This document shows, in pieces, positions 45,110 through 53,699 of a DNA stretch of 64,000 bases; the stretch's first letter is position 1; each line of letters opens with the position of its first letter. Below the pieces are notes generated by a model that saw only the letters and a program-made list of their open reading frames with translations, did not search any database and was not told the origin of the DNA. Both the position numbers and the translations under genes were made by a program. This stretch comes from Clostridium neonatale (GTDB lineage Bacteria > Bacillota > Clostridia > Clostridiales > Clostridiaceae). Location of the stretch: assembly GCF_001458595.1 (NCBI RefSeq), contig NZ_LN890328.1:884480-948479 (forward strand). Direction: 5' to 3'.

Positions 45110-45172
45110 TTGACAAAGTTAAAAAAATATATATAATTATTATTTATGAAATAGTTAGCATACTAACTATTT
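45110..45172 (+). promoter_or_regulatory. promoter and MarR-type operator of the efflux operon
   Basis: TTGACA (45110-45115) and TATAAT (45132-45137) are 16 bases apart. Just downstream, AAATAGTTAG (45149-45158) and CTAACTATTT (45163-45172) form a perfect 10-bp inverted repeat with a 4-base centre. A further half-site CTAACTA follows at 45178-45184. The operator sits at about the transcription start of a marR-led operon, so repression by its own first product is likely. Confidence 0.72.
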
Positions 45173-45210
45173 GTATCCTAACTAATATTTGTGGATTGGA
45201 GAATAGAAAA

Positions 45211-45666
45211 ATGAATGAGAAAACTACAATAGATTCACTGGAAATAATATCAGAAATGGCAAAAGTATCAAAACTTACAAATAAAATTAATGATAAATTC
45301 TATAAGAGATTTAAATTAACAAGAATACAATTTACAGCATTGGGTTTCTTATATGTTGTAGGTGAAACAGGATATAGTTTATCTGAAATTAGTGAAAAAT
45401 TAGATATAACTAAGCCAAGTGCAAGTACATTAATTGATAGAATGGTTAAATTATCTATGGTAGAAAGAGTTTCAAATAAAGAAGATAGGAGGAGAATTAG
45501 AATAATAATAACCTCATACGGAAAAGAAATAATGGAGGAAGCTTTAAAACTTAATGAGGAGTTCAAAAAGAAAAGTTTAAGTTTTTTAACAGAAGAAGAA
45601 AGATTAACTTTTTATAAATTATTATTAAAAATTAAAAATAACTTAATTAAAGATTATGAAGAATAA
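45211..45666 (+). CDS. MarR family transcriptional regulator
   Basis: A 151-residue winged-helix repressor. Its recognition-helix region is FTALGFLYVVGETGYSLSEISEKLDITKPSASTL, split as helix-turn-helix around LSEISEKLDI and KPSASTLID. The wing contains DRRRIRIIIT (about 92-101), a hallmark of MarR. ATG 45211 is chosen with TTGGAG nine bases upstream. It heads an operon with the membrane fusion protein gene 21 bases downstream, and the inverted repeat in its leader is its probable operator. Confidence 0.9.
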   Translation: MNEKTTIDSLEIISEMAKVSKLTNKINDKFYKRFKLTRIQFTALGFLYVVGETGYSLSEISEKLDITKPSASTLIDRMVKLSMVERVSNKEDRRRIRIIITSYGKEIMEEALKLNEEFKKKSLSFLTEEERLTFYKLLLKIKNNLIKDYEE

Positions 45667-45687
45667 ATCTTTGGAGGGATTACTTGT

Positions 45688-46746
45688 ATGAAAATAAAAA
45701 AAATCAAATTAATATTAACACTAATAATTTTAGTAAATTTAGTCACAGGATGTAGTTTACCACTAGCAAATATTACAGGTGATCAAATAGTAGAGGGGCA
45801 AACAAATTTAGTAGTACAATCTAATGTGTCAATGGATGAAAGTAATATAAATTCCTTGGCAGCTGGAAAGATTAAAGAAGTAGATGTCTCAGAAGGTGAT
45901 ATTGTAAAGAAAGGACAAGTACTGGCTATAATAGATAGTGATGCAATACTTGCCCAAAAGCAAGCAGTTGAAGCATCAATTGAAACTATTAAAGCACAAA
46001 TAGCAAGTGCTGAGGCTGGTAAACGAGCAGCAGAGGCAAAACTTCAAGACACTAAAAATGGGACAAGGGAGCAGCAGCTTGATCAGCTAGAAAATGCATA
46101 CAAACTAGCACAATCTGATTATGATAGAGTAAAGGCTTTATATGATATTGGGGCTAGTACAGAAGCAGAGCTTGAAGGTGTTAAAGCTAAGCTTGATTCT
46201 GCTATAGATCAGTATGATCTTGCAAAAGAAGGAGCAACAGCCGAAACAATTGCAGCCGTTCAGGCACAAGTAGATCAAGCAGATGCAGGAATTTCAGCAG
46301 CCAAAGGTCAGCTTAAGCAGGCAGAAGCATCACTTGCACAAGTTGAAGTCAGCCTAGGTTATACAACATTAACAGCTCCGGTAGATGGCGTAGTAACAAA
46401 GGTTAATGTTAAAAATGGTGATTTGGTTTCTTCTGGTATGCCTGTAGTTGTTGTTACAGAAACAGCTAATCCATCAATTACATGTAATGTTAAAGAAACA
46501 GAGCTTTCAAAAGTTAAGTTGAATCAAGAGGTTAGTATAAAACTTTCTGGATATGGAGATAAAGCATTTAAAGGAAAAGTTGTTCAGATCAATAAAAATG
46601 CTGACTTTGCCATGAAGAAAGCCACAAATGATAATGGAGATTTTGATATATTATCATATGGGGTAAAAGTTGAATTCAAAGATTTAGAAAAACTTGATAT
46701 TGATCTTCATGCTGGAATGACTGCATTTGTGGACTTTGGAAAGTGA
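45688..46746 (+). CDS. HlyD-family membrane fusion protein, lipoprotein
   Basis: A 352-residue adaptor subunit of an efflux or secretion system. The N-terminal lipobox LVTGC (Cys near residue 22) predicts a membrane-anchored lipoprotein on the cell surface. The lipoyl-like half AAGKIKEVDVSEGDIVKKGQVLAIID (about 58-83) is followed by a long alanine/glutamine-rich coiled coil (about 95-220). The second lipoyl half is TAPVDGVVTKVNVKNGDLV, and a beta-barrel part follows. It precedes two ABC-2 permease genes and a TolC-like gene. The coiled-coil hairpin is the part that normally docks onto TolC. Confidence 0.88.
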   Translation: MKIKKIKLILTLIILVNLVTGCSLPLANITGDQIVEGQTNLVVQSNVSMDESNINSLAAGKIKEVDVSEGDIVKKGQVLAIIDSDAILAQKQAVEASIETIKAQIASAEAGKRAAEAKLQDTKNGTREQQLDQLENAYKLAQSDYDRVKALYDIGASTEAELEGVKAKLDSAIDQYDLAKEGATAETIAAVQAQVDQADAGISAAKGQLKQAEASLAQVEVSLGYTTLTAPVDGVVTKVNVKNGDLVSSGMPVVVVTETANPSITCNVKETELSKVKLNQEVSIKLSGYGDKAFKGKVVQINKNADFAMKKATNDNGDFDILSYGVKVEFKDLEKLDIDLHAGMTAFVDFGK

Positions 46747-46747
46747 T

Positions 46748-48013
46748 GTGATTAGTATTATGAAGGCAAAAGTTAAATGTTTTTTTGAAAAGATTTGTAA
46801 TTATAAAAATAATATTATAATTAAAGTTAAAAAATCACCAGTCTATAAAAGCAAAATATTCAAATATTTTGGACATGCATTTCAATATTGTTATGAAAAA
46901 ATCATTAAACATAAGCATATGATTATTCCAATTATAATACTTTTTGTAGTTTCAATAGGTTTAGAAGTATGTTTAGGAAGTGAATTTTCAAAACTTCCAA
47001 TTGCTAATGTACCAACTGTAGTGGTAAATCATGATACTTCAGAAACAACACAAAATTTAGTTGATATGATCTCTCAAAATGATACGTTTAATGTTATCAA
47101 ATATAGTGAAAATAATAATGATATAAAAGAACTTATAGATAAGGGTGAAGCAATGGTAGGAATATTAATTCCAGAGGACTTTTCAGAAAACATTCTTAAT
47201 GGACATGAAGCAAAGATAATGACCTTTTATGATGGTGCTTTAAGTTCTGTTGCAAGTACTAGTAAAGGAAAAATCGCAGAAGTATTAAATACAATAAAAA
47301 GCGGTTATCTTATGAAAATTGCAGAAGGAAAGTTAAAAATGACACCGCAAATGGCAAAATCATTTGTTGCACCTCTGGGCTATAGTTATAGATTACTAGG
47401 TAATCCAGCTAATAATATGGCAATCTTTATGCTTCAAGGGTTAGTATTAACAGGAGTACAAGTTGGAATCGCAGCTGTTGGAGCATTTATATGTGAAAAT
47501 AAAAGTATTCTTAAGCTTATTATGAAAGGAATTCTAGTCGGTATAATAGGAACAATATGCTCTTTTATATGCGTAGCAATATCAGTTAAACAGTTTCATA
47601 TGCCATATAAAGGTTCTATAATAACAGGATTAGTATTATCTCTGCTATGTAATATTGGAAATGCATTTATAGGAATATTTTTTGGAATGTCAGTTAAGAG
47701 AGATGATAAAGAAGGACCTATTTCATCTTGCAGTTTAATATCACTTACAATGCTTTTAGCTGGATATACTTTTCCTGTTATGGCTATGCCAGAAATATTT
47801 AGTAAGATAGAAAAATGGCTTCCCAACAGTCACTATATAATACCTCTTAGAGAAATATCACTTTTAGGAAATCAAGCTTATGGTATCTCAAGTCACATTA
47901 TATGGCTAATTAAATTTATACTAGTTATGATATTCATTACTTCATTAAAGTTTTTTATGGAAAGAATTTCTTTAAAGAAAAAAGCAGTTGTAAAAAGTGA
48001 GGTGGAAGTGTAG
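46748..48013 (+). CDS. ABC-2 type permease of the efflux operon (first)
   Basis: A roughly 421-residue ABC-2/YhgE-Pip-type membrane protein. A basic N-terminal extension is followed by one membrane helix (about 60-80), then a large extracytoplasmic domain (PTVVVNHDTSETTQNLVDMIS...), then about five helices in the C-terminal half (from about 230) ending in a short basic tail. It is the usual membrane part of a multidrug exporter. The start is uncertain: GTG 46748 (one base after the upstream stop) or ATG 46760. The stop overlaps the next gene's GTG by one base. No ABC ATPase gene is in the operon. Confidence 0.82.
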   Translation: MISIMKAKVKCFFEKICNYKNNIIIKVKKSPVYKSKIFKYFGHAFQYCYEKIIKHKHMIIPIIILFVVSIGLEVCLGSEFSKLPIANVPTVVVNHDTSETTQNLVDMISQNDTFNVIKYSENNNDIKELIDKGEAMVGILIPEDFSENILNGHEAKIMTFYDGALSSVASTSKGKIAEVLNTIKSGYLMKIAEGKLKMTPQMAKSFVAPLGYSYRLLGNPANNMAIFMLQGLVLTGVQVGIAAVGAFICENKSILKLIMKGILVGIIGTICSFICVAISVKQFHMPYKGSIITGLVLSLLCNIGNAFIGIFFGMSVKRDDKEGPISSCSLISLTMLLAGYTFPVMAMPEIFSKIEKWLPNSHYIIPLREISLLGNQAYGISSHIIWLIKFILVMIFITSLKFFMERISLKKKAVVKSEVEV

Positions 48014-49236
48014 TGAATATATCAAAAATATTAAAAGAAGAATTTGCACGTGTAATTTCTGTATTAATAACACTTTTGGTACCACTTATATTAATATCAT
48101 ATGCATATAAATTAGTTTATATAAATGATATACCTTATGGAATATGCAATAATGATGATTCAGCATTATCAAGAAATATTGTTTCACAGGTTGAAAATCA
48201 TCCAGGATTAAATGTAATTTATTATACAGATTCGCAGGAAGATTTGCAGAAGGCCATACAGGAAAAAAAGATAACTGCAGGAATGATAATACCAAAAGAT
48301 TTTGGTAATGATGTAAGTTTAAGAAAATCACCTAGTGTATTATTTTTAATAGATGATACAAACATGATGATTGGAGGAAATGCATTATCATATGCAGGTA
48401 CGGTTATTGGGACATTAAATGCAGGTGTTCAAATGAAAATGATGCAGGGATATAACATGTATGCAACTGATATAACATCAACTATGGGAACTTTTTCTTA
48501 TGTAGAACGTTTATTGTATGATCCGACTGGAAGTTATATAAGAAATATAATGTATACATTAATACCATTGGTACTTCAAATGACATTCATAACAAAATTC
48601 ATAATTCCTTTATTAAATGAAAAGAAAAAGGAACTTACATCAGTTAATATTAAGTCTAGGGAGGTTGTATATATAATTTTAGATATAATACTTAGAATAA
48701 TAATAATGTCAATTGGATGCGTTGCTGCAAGTTTTATTGTATTATTAATAGGTCGTAAGATGTTTTTTTTGCCATTAAGAGGGGATATATTTATATACGC
48801 TGGAATAATGTGTACATTTTTATTTAGTTTAATAGGTATATCATTTTTTATTTCAGCTATTGTAGACAATACCGCATTATTTTTACAAGGATATCTTATG
48901 TTTAACTCAGCATTTGTACTTTTATCAGGAGTAACTTATCCCCTATATATGATGCCCAAAAAACTGGTTGCTTTTGTAAAGATGTTTTTGCCTCTTGTAC
49001 ATGTTGCAATACCGTTAAAATTTTTGAATTTAAAGGGTGCAGGCTGGGATGCAGCCATTCCTGGAATATATGGCAGTTTGAGGTTCGGAATTATATGGCT
49101 TATTATAGGGATTATATCATTTACAATTAAGATTATAATTATGAAAAAAAAGAAAAATATAGATGAAAAAGAAGAGAATGACACAAAAATTCAGTCAGAA
49201 ATAAATGAAAAAGAACCAGTATTTACTTTAGAGTAA
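48013..49236 (+). CDS. ABC-2 type permease of the efflux operon (second)
   Basis: A 407-residue paralogue of the preceding protein with the same plan: one N-terminal helix (about 12-32), an extracytoplasmic domain (CNNDDSALSRNIVSQVE..., GMIIPKDFGNDV), then five or six helices from about 175 and a charged C-terminal tail rich in Lys/Glu. It probably forms a heterodimer with the first permease. GTG at 48013 overlaps the last base of the upstream stop codon, with GGTGGAAG as ribosome site. Confidence 0.85.
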   Translation: MNISKILKEEFARVISVLITLLVPLILISYAYKLVYINDIPYGICNNDDSALSRNIVSQVENHPGLNVIYYTDSQEDLQKAIQEKKITAGMIIPKDFGNDVSLRKSPSVLFLIDDTNMMIGGNALSYAGTVIGTLNAGVQMKMMQGYNMYATDITSTMGTFSYVERLLYDPTGSYIRNIMYTLIPLVLQMTFITKFIIPLLNEKKKELTSVNIKSREVVYIILDIILRIIIMSIGCVAASFIVLLIGRKMFFLPLRGDIFIYAGIMCTFLFSLIGISFFISAIVDNTALFLQGYLMFNSAFVLLSGVTYPLYMMPKKLVAFVKMFLPLVHVAIPLKFLNLKGAGWDAAIPGIYGSLRFGIIWLIIGIISFTIKIIIMKKKKNIDEKEENDTKIQSEINEKEPVFTLE

Positions 49237-49270
49237 GCTTATAAAAATATTTTTTAGAAGGTGGCAATAA

Positions 49271-50566
49271 ATGAAAAAGAATATAAGTCTTTTAATAGCT
49301 TTAGCATTAAGTGTAAGTTTAGCTGGAGGAAATTGTATTAGCGTTTCAGCAATTGAAAAATCTGATTTTAATGTAGGTACAAGCAATAATATAGGCGTTT
49401 CAGTTATTACATTAGACAGAGCAATTGATGCTGCTATTAGCAATAGTGATTCATTAAAATTAAAATCAAAAGAAATTAAATATTATAAAGATAAATTAAA
49501 GCTTCAAGAATATTCAAATGACTTTTATGAAGATATCAATGATGATGACATTGATAATGAATTATTAGAGTTTAGTTATGATAAATTAGAAATTCAAAAA
49601 GATCAATCTGAAGCTACAAAAAATTTTCTTAAAGATCAGATAACTGCTGATATTACAGATAAATATAATGCAATAATCCTAAAAGAGATAGAAATTGAAA
49701 ATTTGAAGAAAAGTTTTGAGATTAAAAATAATGAATTATATTATTTAAAGGCTAAAGTACAAATAGGAAAAGCCAAAAGTAATGATTTAGAAGATAAAGA
49801 AATAGAAGTAAAATCTTTAAAGGATAGTATAACAGCCCAAGAAAATTCTTTAAGCATAAACAAGGAATATTTTGGTGTATTAACAAATTTAAATACATCA
49901 AATTGTATTTTTGATAGAAGTGTTAATTATAATAAATTTAAAATTGATGGTTCTATTGATAATTATATAGATGAGAAATTAGATGAATATTTGCATTATA
50001 ATGAAGAAATATTAAATCTTACAGAAGATACATTTAATGAAGTTAAAGATGATGGAGTAGATGATATCCTTGATGAAGATCCACCAAGTGTACCAGACAA
50101 AGCAAAATATGTTTCTACAGAAACTGATGAAAATGGAAAACCTACTGCAAGTTTTAATTATGGGGGATATGCATTAGGGATGATGGAATATCAAAGCAAG
50201 ATAGAAAGTTACATAAAACATTTGCAAAGATATGAATCTTATCTCGATGGAAAATATTCGGTTGATGAAGGAAAAGTTAAGCTCGAGGATTCTAAGAAAA
50301 AATTAAAAAATGGATTAAAAGAATCCTATGCTGCATTACTTGATTTAGAAAATACAATAGATAATTTAAGTGATACAGTAAATTCAACAAATAAAAAATT
50401 AGAATTTGCAAAAGCAAGCGTAGAAAATGGATTAATGACAGAAAATGACTACAATTCAAAAGTTTTGAGCGCAAAAGATCTTGAAAGTAATCTTAGAAAA
50501 CTAGTAAATACACATGATAAGCTTAAGAATAATATAGAAAAACCATGGACACTTAGTAGTAATTAA
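49271..50566 (+). CDS. TolC-like (outer membrane efflux protein-related) protein
   Basis: A 431-residue exported protein. The signal peptide is at 1-27 (ends SVSA). ITLDRAIDAAISNSDSLKLKSKEIKYYKDK (about 43-72) follows, the typical opening of TolC/OEP-family proteins (L..AI..A...N..LK). Long heptad-rich helices follow at about 95-190 and 330-420, again with the TolC-like SVENGLMTENDYNSKVLSAKDLE. It has no obvious beta-barrel segment, so it may be a periplasm-like or wall-spanning coiled-coil tube in a single-membrane cell. It is the last gene of the MarR-HlyD-ABC2-ABC2 operon, 34 bases after the second permease. Assignment by motif only. Confidence 0.62.
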   Translation: MKKNISLLIALALSVSLAGGNCISVSAIEKSDFNVGTSNNIGVSVITLDRAIDAAISNSDSLKLKSKEIKYYKDKLKLQEYSNDFYEDINDDDIDNELLEFSYDKLEIQKDQSEATKNFLKDQITADITDKYNAIILKEIEIENLKKSFEIKNNELYYLKAKVQIGKAKSNDLEDKEIEVKSLKDSITAQENSLSINKEYFGVLTNLNTSNCIFDRSVNYNKFKIDGSIDNYIDEKLDEYLHYNEEILNLTEDTFNEVKDDGVDDILDEDPPSVPDKAKYVSTETDENGKPTASFNYGGYALGMMEYQSKIESYIKHLQRYESYLDGKYSVDEGKVKLEDSKKKLKNGLKESYAALLDLENTIDNLSDTVNSTNKKLEFAKASVENGLMTENDYNSKVLSAKDLESNLRKLVNTHDKLKNNIEKPWTLSSN

Positions 50567-50726
50567 AGCATATGGGGTGCTTTAAAGAGATCTTATAGTA
50601 TCAAAAGCTATAGAAATTTAATTGTATTAGTATTATTTATAGAAGAAAATTTATTAAATATCATCAATTACGTATACTAGAATAAGAAATACATTTTAAT
50701 GGAATATAGTCAAAGGTGATGATCGA

Positions 50727-50891
50727 ATGAAAAAATGCTTATTTTGTAAAAAGAATTAAAAGATAATTTTATCACAAATAAGGTAGGTACATTTTGTAGT
50801 GAGGAGCATTATGATAAATTTTTAAAATCTCTTAGCAAAGAAGAGTATATAGAACTTCAAAATTCATTTTTGCGTATGCAGCGATGAATAA
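50727..50891 (+). pseudogene. frameshifted small zinc-ribbon-like protein
   Basis: ATG 50727, after AAAGGTGATGA, opens MKKCLFCKKN and then hits TAA. In a second frame from 50759 the sequence continues KDNFITNKVGTFCSEEHYDKFL..., and near the end the original frame resumes as CVCSDE with TAA at 50889. Joined, the three parts give about 53 residues with CxxC, a CSEEHYDKF block and CVC, resembling a small treble-clef or TRASH-like zinc protein. Two compensating indels (near 50757 and the T-run at 50866-50871) break the gene, or the sequence contains errors there. Confidence 0.5.
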
Positions 50892-50935
50892 CACTATTTG
50901 AAATTTAATAAAAAATAAGAATATATAATTATAAT

Positions 50936-50977
50936 AAAAAAGATTTGGTGGTTAATTACCTATCAAATCTTTTTTAT
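50936..50977. terminator. terminator before the COG0523 operon
   Basis: AAAAAGATTTG (50937-50947) pairs with CAAATCTTTTT (50964-50974), with inner GG/CC pairing. The A-run on the left and T-run on the right allow function in both directions. It ends the pseudogene/efflux transcript; 50978-51053 contains no clear Zur or Fur box. Confidence 0.75.
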
Positions 50978-51053
50978 TATGTAGTAAATTTGTTCTTAAA
51001 TATTAAAAACAATAATATAAATAAATACGTATAGTAATGCAAGGGAGAAGAAT

Positions 51054-52004
51054 ATGAAAGCAATTGTAGATATATTTTCTGGATTTTTAGGTTCAGGAAA
51101 AACAATGCTTATAAAAAAATTATTAAATGAAAATGCTTATGGAAAAAATACAGTAATAATAGAAAATGAGTTTGGTGAAGTGTCTATTGATGGAGCAATA
51201 TTAAAGGAAAGTAATTTAAAGATTAAGGAAATAAATGCAGGGTGTATATGTTGTCAGGTATCAGGTGATTTTGGAGATTCAGTACTTGAGGTTATGAGAA
51301 AATATGAACCAGAAAATATAATAATTGAACCATCTGGAGTAGCAAAGTTAAGTGAAATTTTAAAAATATTAGAGCAGATTAAATTTATAGATAAAATTCA
51401 AATACGTAATATATTCACTTTAATTGATGTTAATAATTATAATATATATTTAGAAAATTTTAAGGAGTTTTATTTAGATCAGATAGAAAATGCTAATAAA
51501 ATTGTTATAAGCAGGACGCAGCTTGTAGATAAAAGAACAGTTGATGAAGTAAATTTAAGTCTACAAAGATTAAATAGAAATGCTATCATTTTTTCAGATT
51601 CTTGGAATAATTTAAAAAAAGAAGATTTTATGAAAAAATTAAAAATAAATGAAAACGTGAAAAAATTAAATTTAAGCAATAAAAGCAATATAAAAGCATT
51701 TAGAAAAGAATTTAAGAGAAATCATAATGCAGATGAATTATTTGAAAGTTATCCAATTCATATAGATAAATTTATAAGTACAAAAGAGCTGGAACATAAA
51801 TTTAGGTTTATTTCCAATAATAACAAATATGGGAACATTATAAGAGCCAAGGGAATAATAAAAGATAAATCAGGATTATATTATCAATTTGACTACGTTC
51901 CAAATGAATTTAAAATAAGAGAAATAAAATGGTCAAACAAAAAAGTTATTTCAATTATAGGAAGTGAATTAAATAAAAAGGAGCTTTTAAATTTATTTAA
52001 TTAA
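51054..52004 (+). CDS. COG0523 (CobW/P47K-type) metal-chaperone GTPase
   Basis: A 316-residue G3E-family GTPase. Walker A is GFLGSGKT (10-17), the metal-binding CxCC motif is GCICC (63-67), and EPSG (about 93-96) corresponds to the Walker B/switch region. The SR.QL region stands in place of NKxD, and a CobW C-terminal domain (from about 240, HKFRFISNNNKYG, RAKGIIK) follows. COG0523 proteins deliver metals such as zinc to target enzymes under scarcity. It is the first gene of an operon with a second COG0523-like gene, a DUF318 permease and a TIGR03943 protein, a zinc-linked set in Firmicutes. The ATG follows AAGGGAGAAG. Confidence 0.88.
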   Translation: MKAIVDIFSGFLGSGKTMLIKKLLNENAYGKNTVIIENEFGEVSIDGAILKESNLKIKEINAGCICCQVSGDFGDSVLEVMRKYEPENIIIEPSGVAKLSEILKILEQIKFIDKIQIRNIFTLIDVNNYNIYLENFKEFYLDQIENANKIVISRTQLVDKRTVDEVNLSLQRLNRNAIIFSDSWNNLKKEDFMKKLKINENVKKLNLSNKSNIKAFRKEFKRNHNADELFESYPIHIDKFISTKELEHKFRFISNNNKYGNIIRAKGIIKDKSGLYYQFDYVPNEFKIREIKWSNKKVISIIGSELNKKELLNLFN

Positions 52005-52027
52005 CAAAGGGAGGGCTGTATTTAGCA

Positions 52028-52660
52028 ATGAAGATAAATGTTGAGATTGTAACAGGATTTTTAGGTTCTGGAAAAACAATTTTTTTAAACTCACTTATAA
52101 GTGAAACGCAAGTTGAGGATGAGAAAGTATTAGTATTCCAATTTGAAAAAGGTAAGACTTATATAAATGGAAATAATGATATAAATTATCCTATCAAAGT
52201 GATTTATATAAAAGAGCTAAAAGATTTTAGGGAAAGCATATTATATGAAATAGATAGATACAAGCCCAACAGAATATTAATAGAATATAATGGAACAGCC
52301 GATATAAATTATATTTTAAGAATTATAAATAAGAAAGTATATAGGCAGTATATGAAAGTTTCAACTATATATTTTATAGGTGATTCTACTAATTTAAAAG
52401 AGTATATAGATAATTTAGGTAATTTTATAATTCCTTTTATAAAAAATGCAAACATGGTTGTGTTAAATAACACAGATAAGCTTAACAAAGGTCAAATAGA
52501 AGAATATATTCAAAAAATAAAAAGCTTGAATTCAAACTCATATATTTTAAATGTAAATAATAAATATACAATGAAACAAAATTTAAGAGAAGCTAATGTG
52601 CTTGATACAGGAATAATAAAAAAAATAAAAGTAAAAATGAAAAACTATTGGAGTAGATAA
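52028..52660 (+). CDS. second COG0523-like GTPase, short form without CxCC
   Basis: A 210-residue paralogue of the previous GTPase with Walker A GFLGSGKT at 10-17 and LIEYNGTADI in place of the EPSG region. The CxCC metal motif is missing and the CobW C-terminal domain is absent, so it is a reduced GTPase domain. It may be a regulatory partner of the full-length protein. NNTDK (about 151-155) resembles the guanine-specificity NKxD motif. It starts 23 bases after its neighbour, with GGGAGGG upstream at long spacing. Confidence 0.78.
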   Translation: MKINVEIVTGFLGSGKTIFLNSLISETQVEDEKVLVFQFEKGKTYINGNNDINYPIKVIYIKELKDFRESILYEIDRYKPNRILIEYNGTADINYILRIINKKVYRQYMKVSTIYFIGDSTNLKEYIDNLGNFIIPFIKNANMVVLNNTDKLNKGQIEEYIQKIKSLNSNSYILNVNNKYTMKQNLREANVLDTGIIKKIKVKMKNYWSR

Positions 52661-52675
52661 GAATGAGGTAAGTAT

Positions 52676-53674
52676 ATGAAAAATAGAAAGTGTTTTTTTT
52701 CTACATTTATATTGGCTTTGTTTATAGTTATCTTTCATATTATAAGTAAAACCAATATAAATTTTAAATTCAATGACATAGGTGACTTTTCAACAATATT
52801 TATAAGTATAATGATAGATGCAATACCATTTGTAATTCTTGGATCTTTTGTATCAGCTATAATTCAAATATATATTTCAGAAGATAATATAAAAAGAATT
52901 ATACCTAAAAATGAAATATTAGGATATTTTGAAATGGCTCTTATAGGATTTATTTTTCCTATATGTGAATGTGCTATAGTACCCATAGGAAGAAGGCTAA
53001 TAAAGAAAGGGCTTCCAGTAGGACTTGGGGTAACATTTATGCTTGCAGTACCAATAGTTAATCCTATAGTTATATTATCTACATATTATGCATTTTATGA
53101 TATGCATGAAATGGTACTTTTACGTACTGTAGGAGGATTCTGTGTTGCAATATTAATAGGTGTAATAATAGATAAAATTCAGGATAAAGATAAAGTAATA
53201 TTATCTAATTATATGGAAAATGATATTTTATGCAATTGTGGATGCAATAATTTATCTTATGGAAATGAAAGCAAAATAAAGTTAATAATAAACCATACAA
53301 GCAGAGAGTTTTTAGATATTACTAAATACTTAATATTTGGAGCTTTAATATCAAGTGGATTTCAAATAATAACAAATCATGCTGATCTTACATCTATATC
53401 AAATAATAAGATAATGACTATATTATTTATGATGTTTCTTGGATTTAGCTTATCACTTTGTTCAGAGGCAGATGCATTTGTTGGAAAGTCATTAATATAT
53501 TCAAATTCATTAAGTGGACTAGCTGGTTTTTTAATTCTTGGACCTATGCTTGATTTAAAAAACTTAATAATATTATATGGAAGCTTTAGAAAAAATTTTG
53601 TTTTTAAATTGTCACTTGTAACCATAAGCTGTGTTTTCTTAATCTGTTTATTATTTATGATATGTGGTTTTTAA
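52676..53674 (+). CDS. DUF318/UPF0718 family permease
   Basis: A 332-residue membrane protein with about nine helices. The conserved block GFIFPICECAIVPIGRRLIKKGLPVG (about 97-122), with its Cys-Glu-Cys, and the FMLAVPIVNPIVI stretch define the DUF318 permease family (YcgR/ArsP relatives). A second conserved block GFSLSLCSEADAFVG (about 260-274) also carries Cys. The loop with CNCGCNNL (about 182-189) might bind metal. Together with the following TIGR03943 gene it probably forms a membrane transporter for a metal or metal complex. Confidence 0.85.
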   Translation: MKNRKCFFSTFILALFIVIFHIISKTNINFKFNDIGDFSTIFISIMIDAIPFVILGSFVSAIIQIYISEDNIKRIIPKNEILGYFEMALIGFIFPICECAIVPIGRRLIKKGLPVGLGVTFMLAVPIVNPIVILSTYYAFYDMHEMVLLRTVGGFCVAILIGVIIDKIQDKDKVILSNYMENDILCNCGCNNLSYGNESKIKLIINHTSREFLDITKYLIFGALISSGFQIITNHADLTSISNNKIMTILFMMFLGFSLSLCSEADAFVGKSLIYSNSLSGLAGFLILGPMLDLKNLIILYGSFRKNFVFKLSLVTISCVFLICLLFMICGF

Positions 53675-53699
53675 AAAATAGTATGGGAGGAACTAAATT

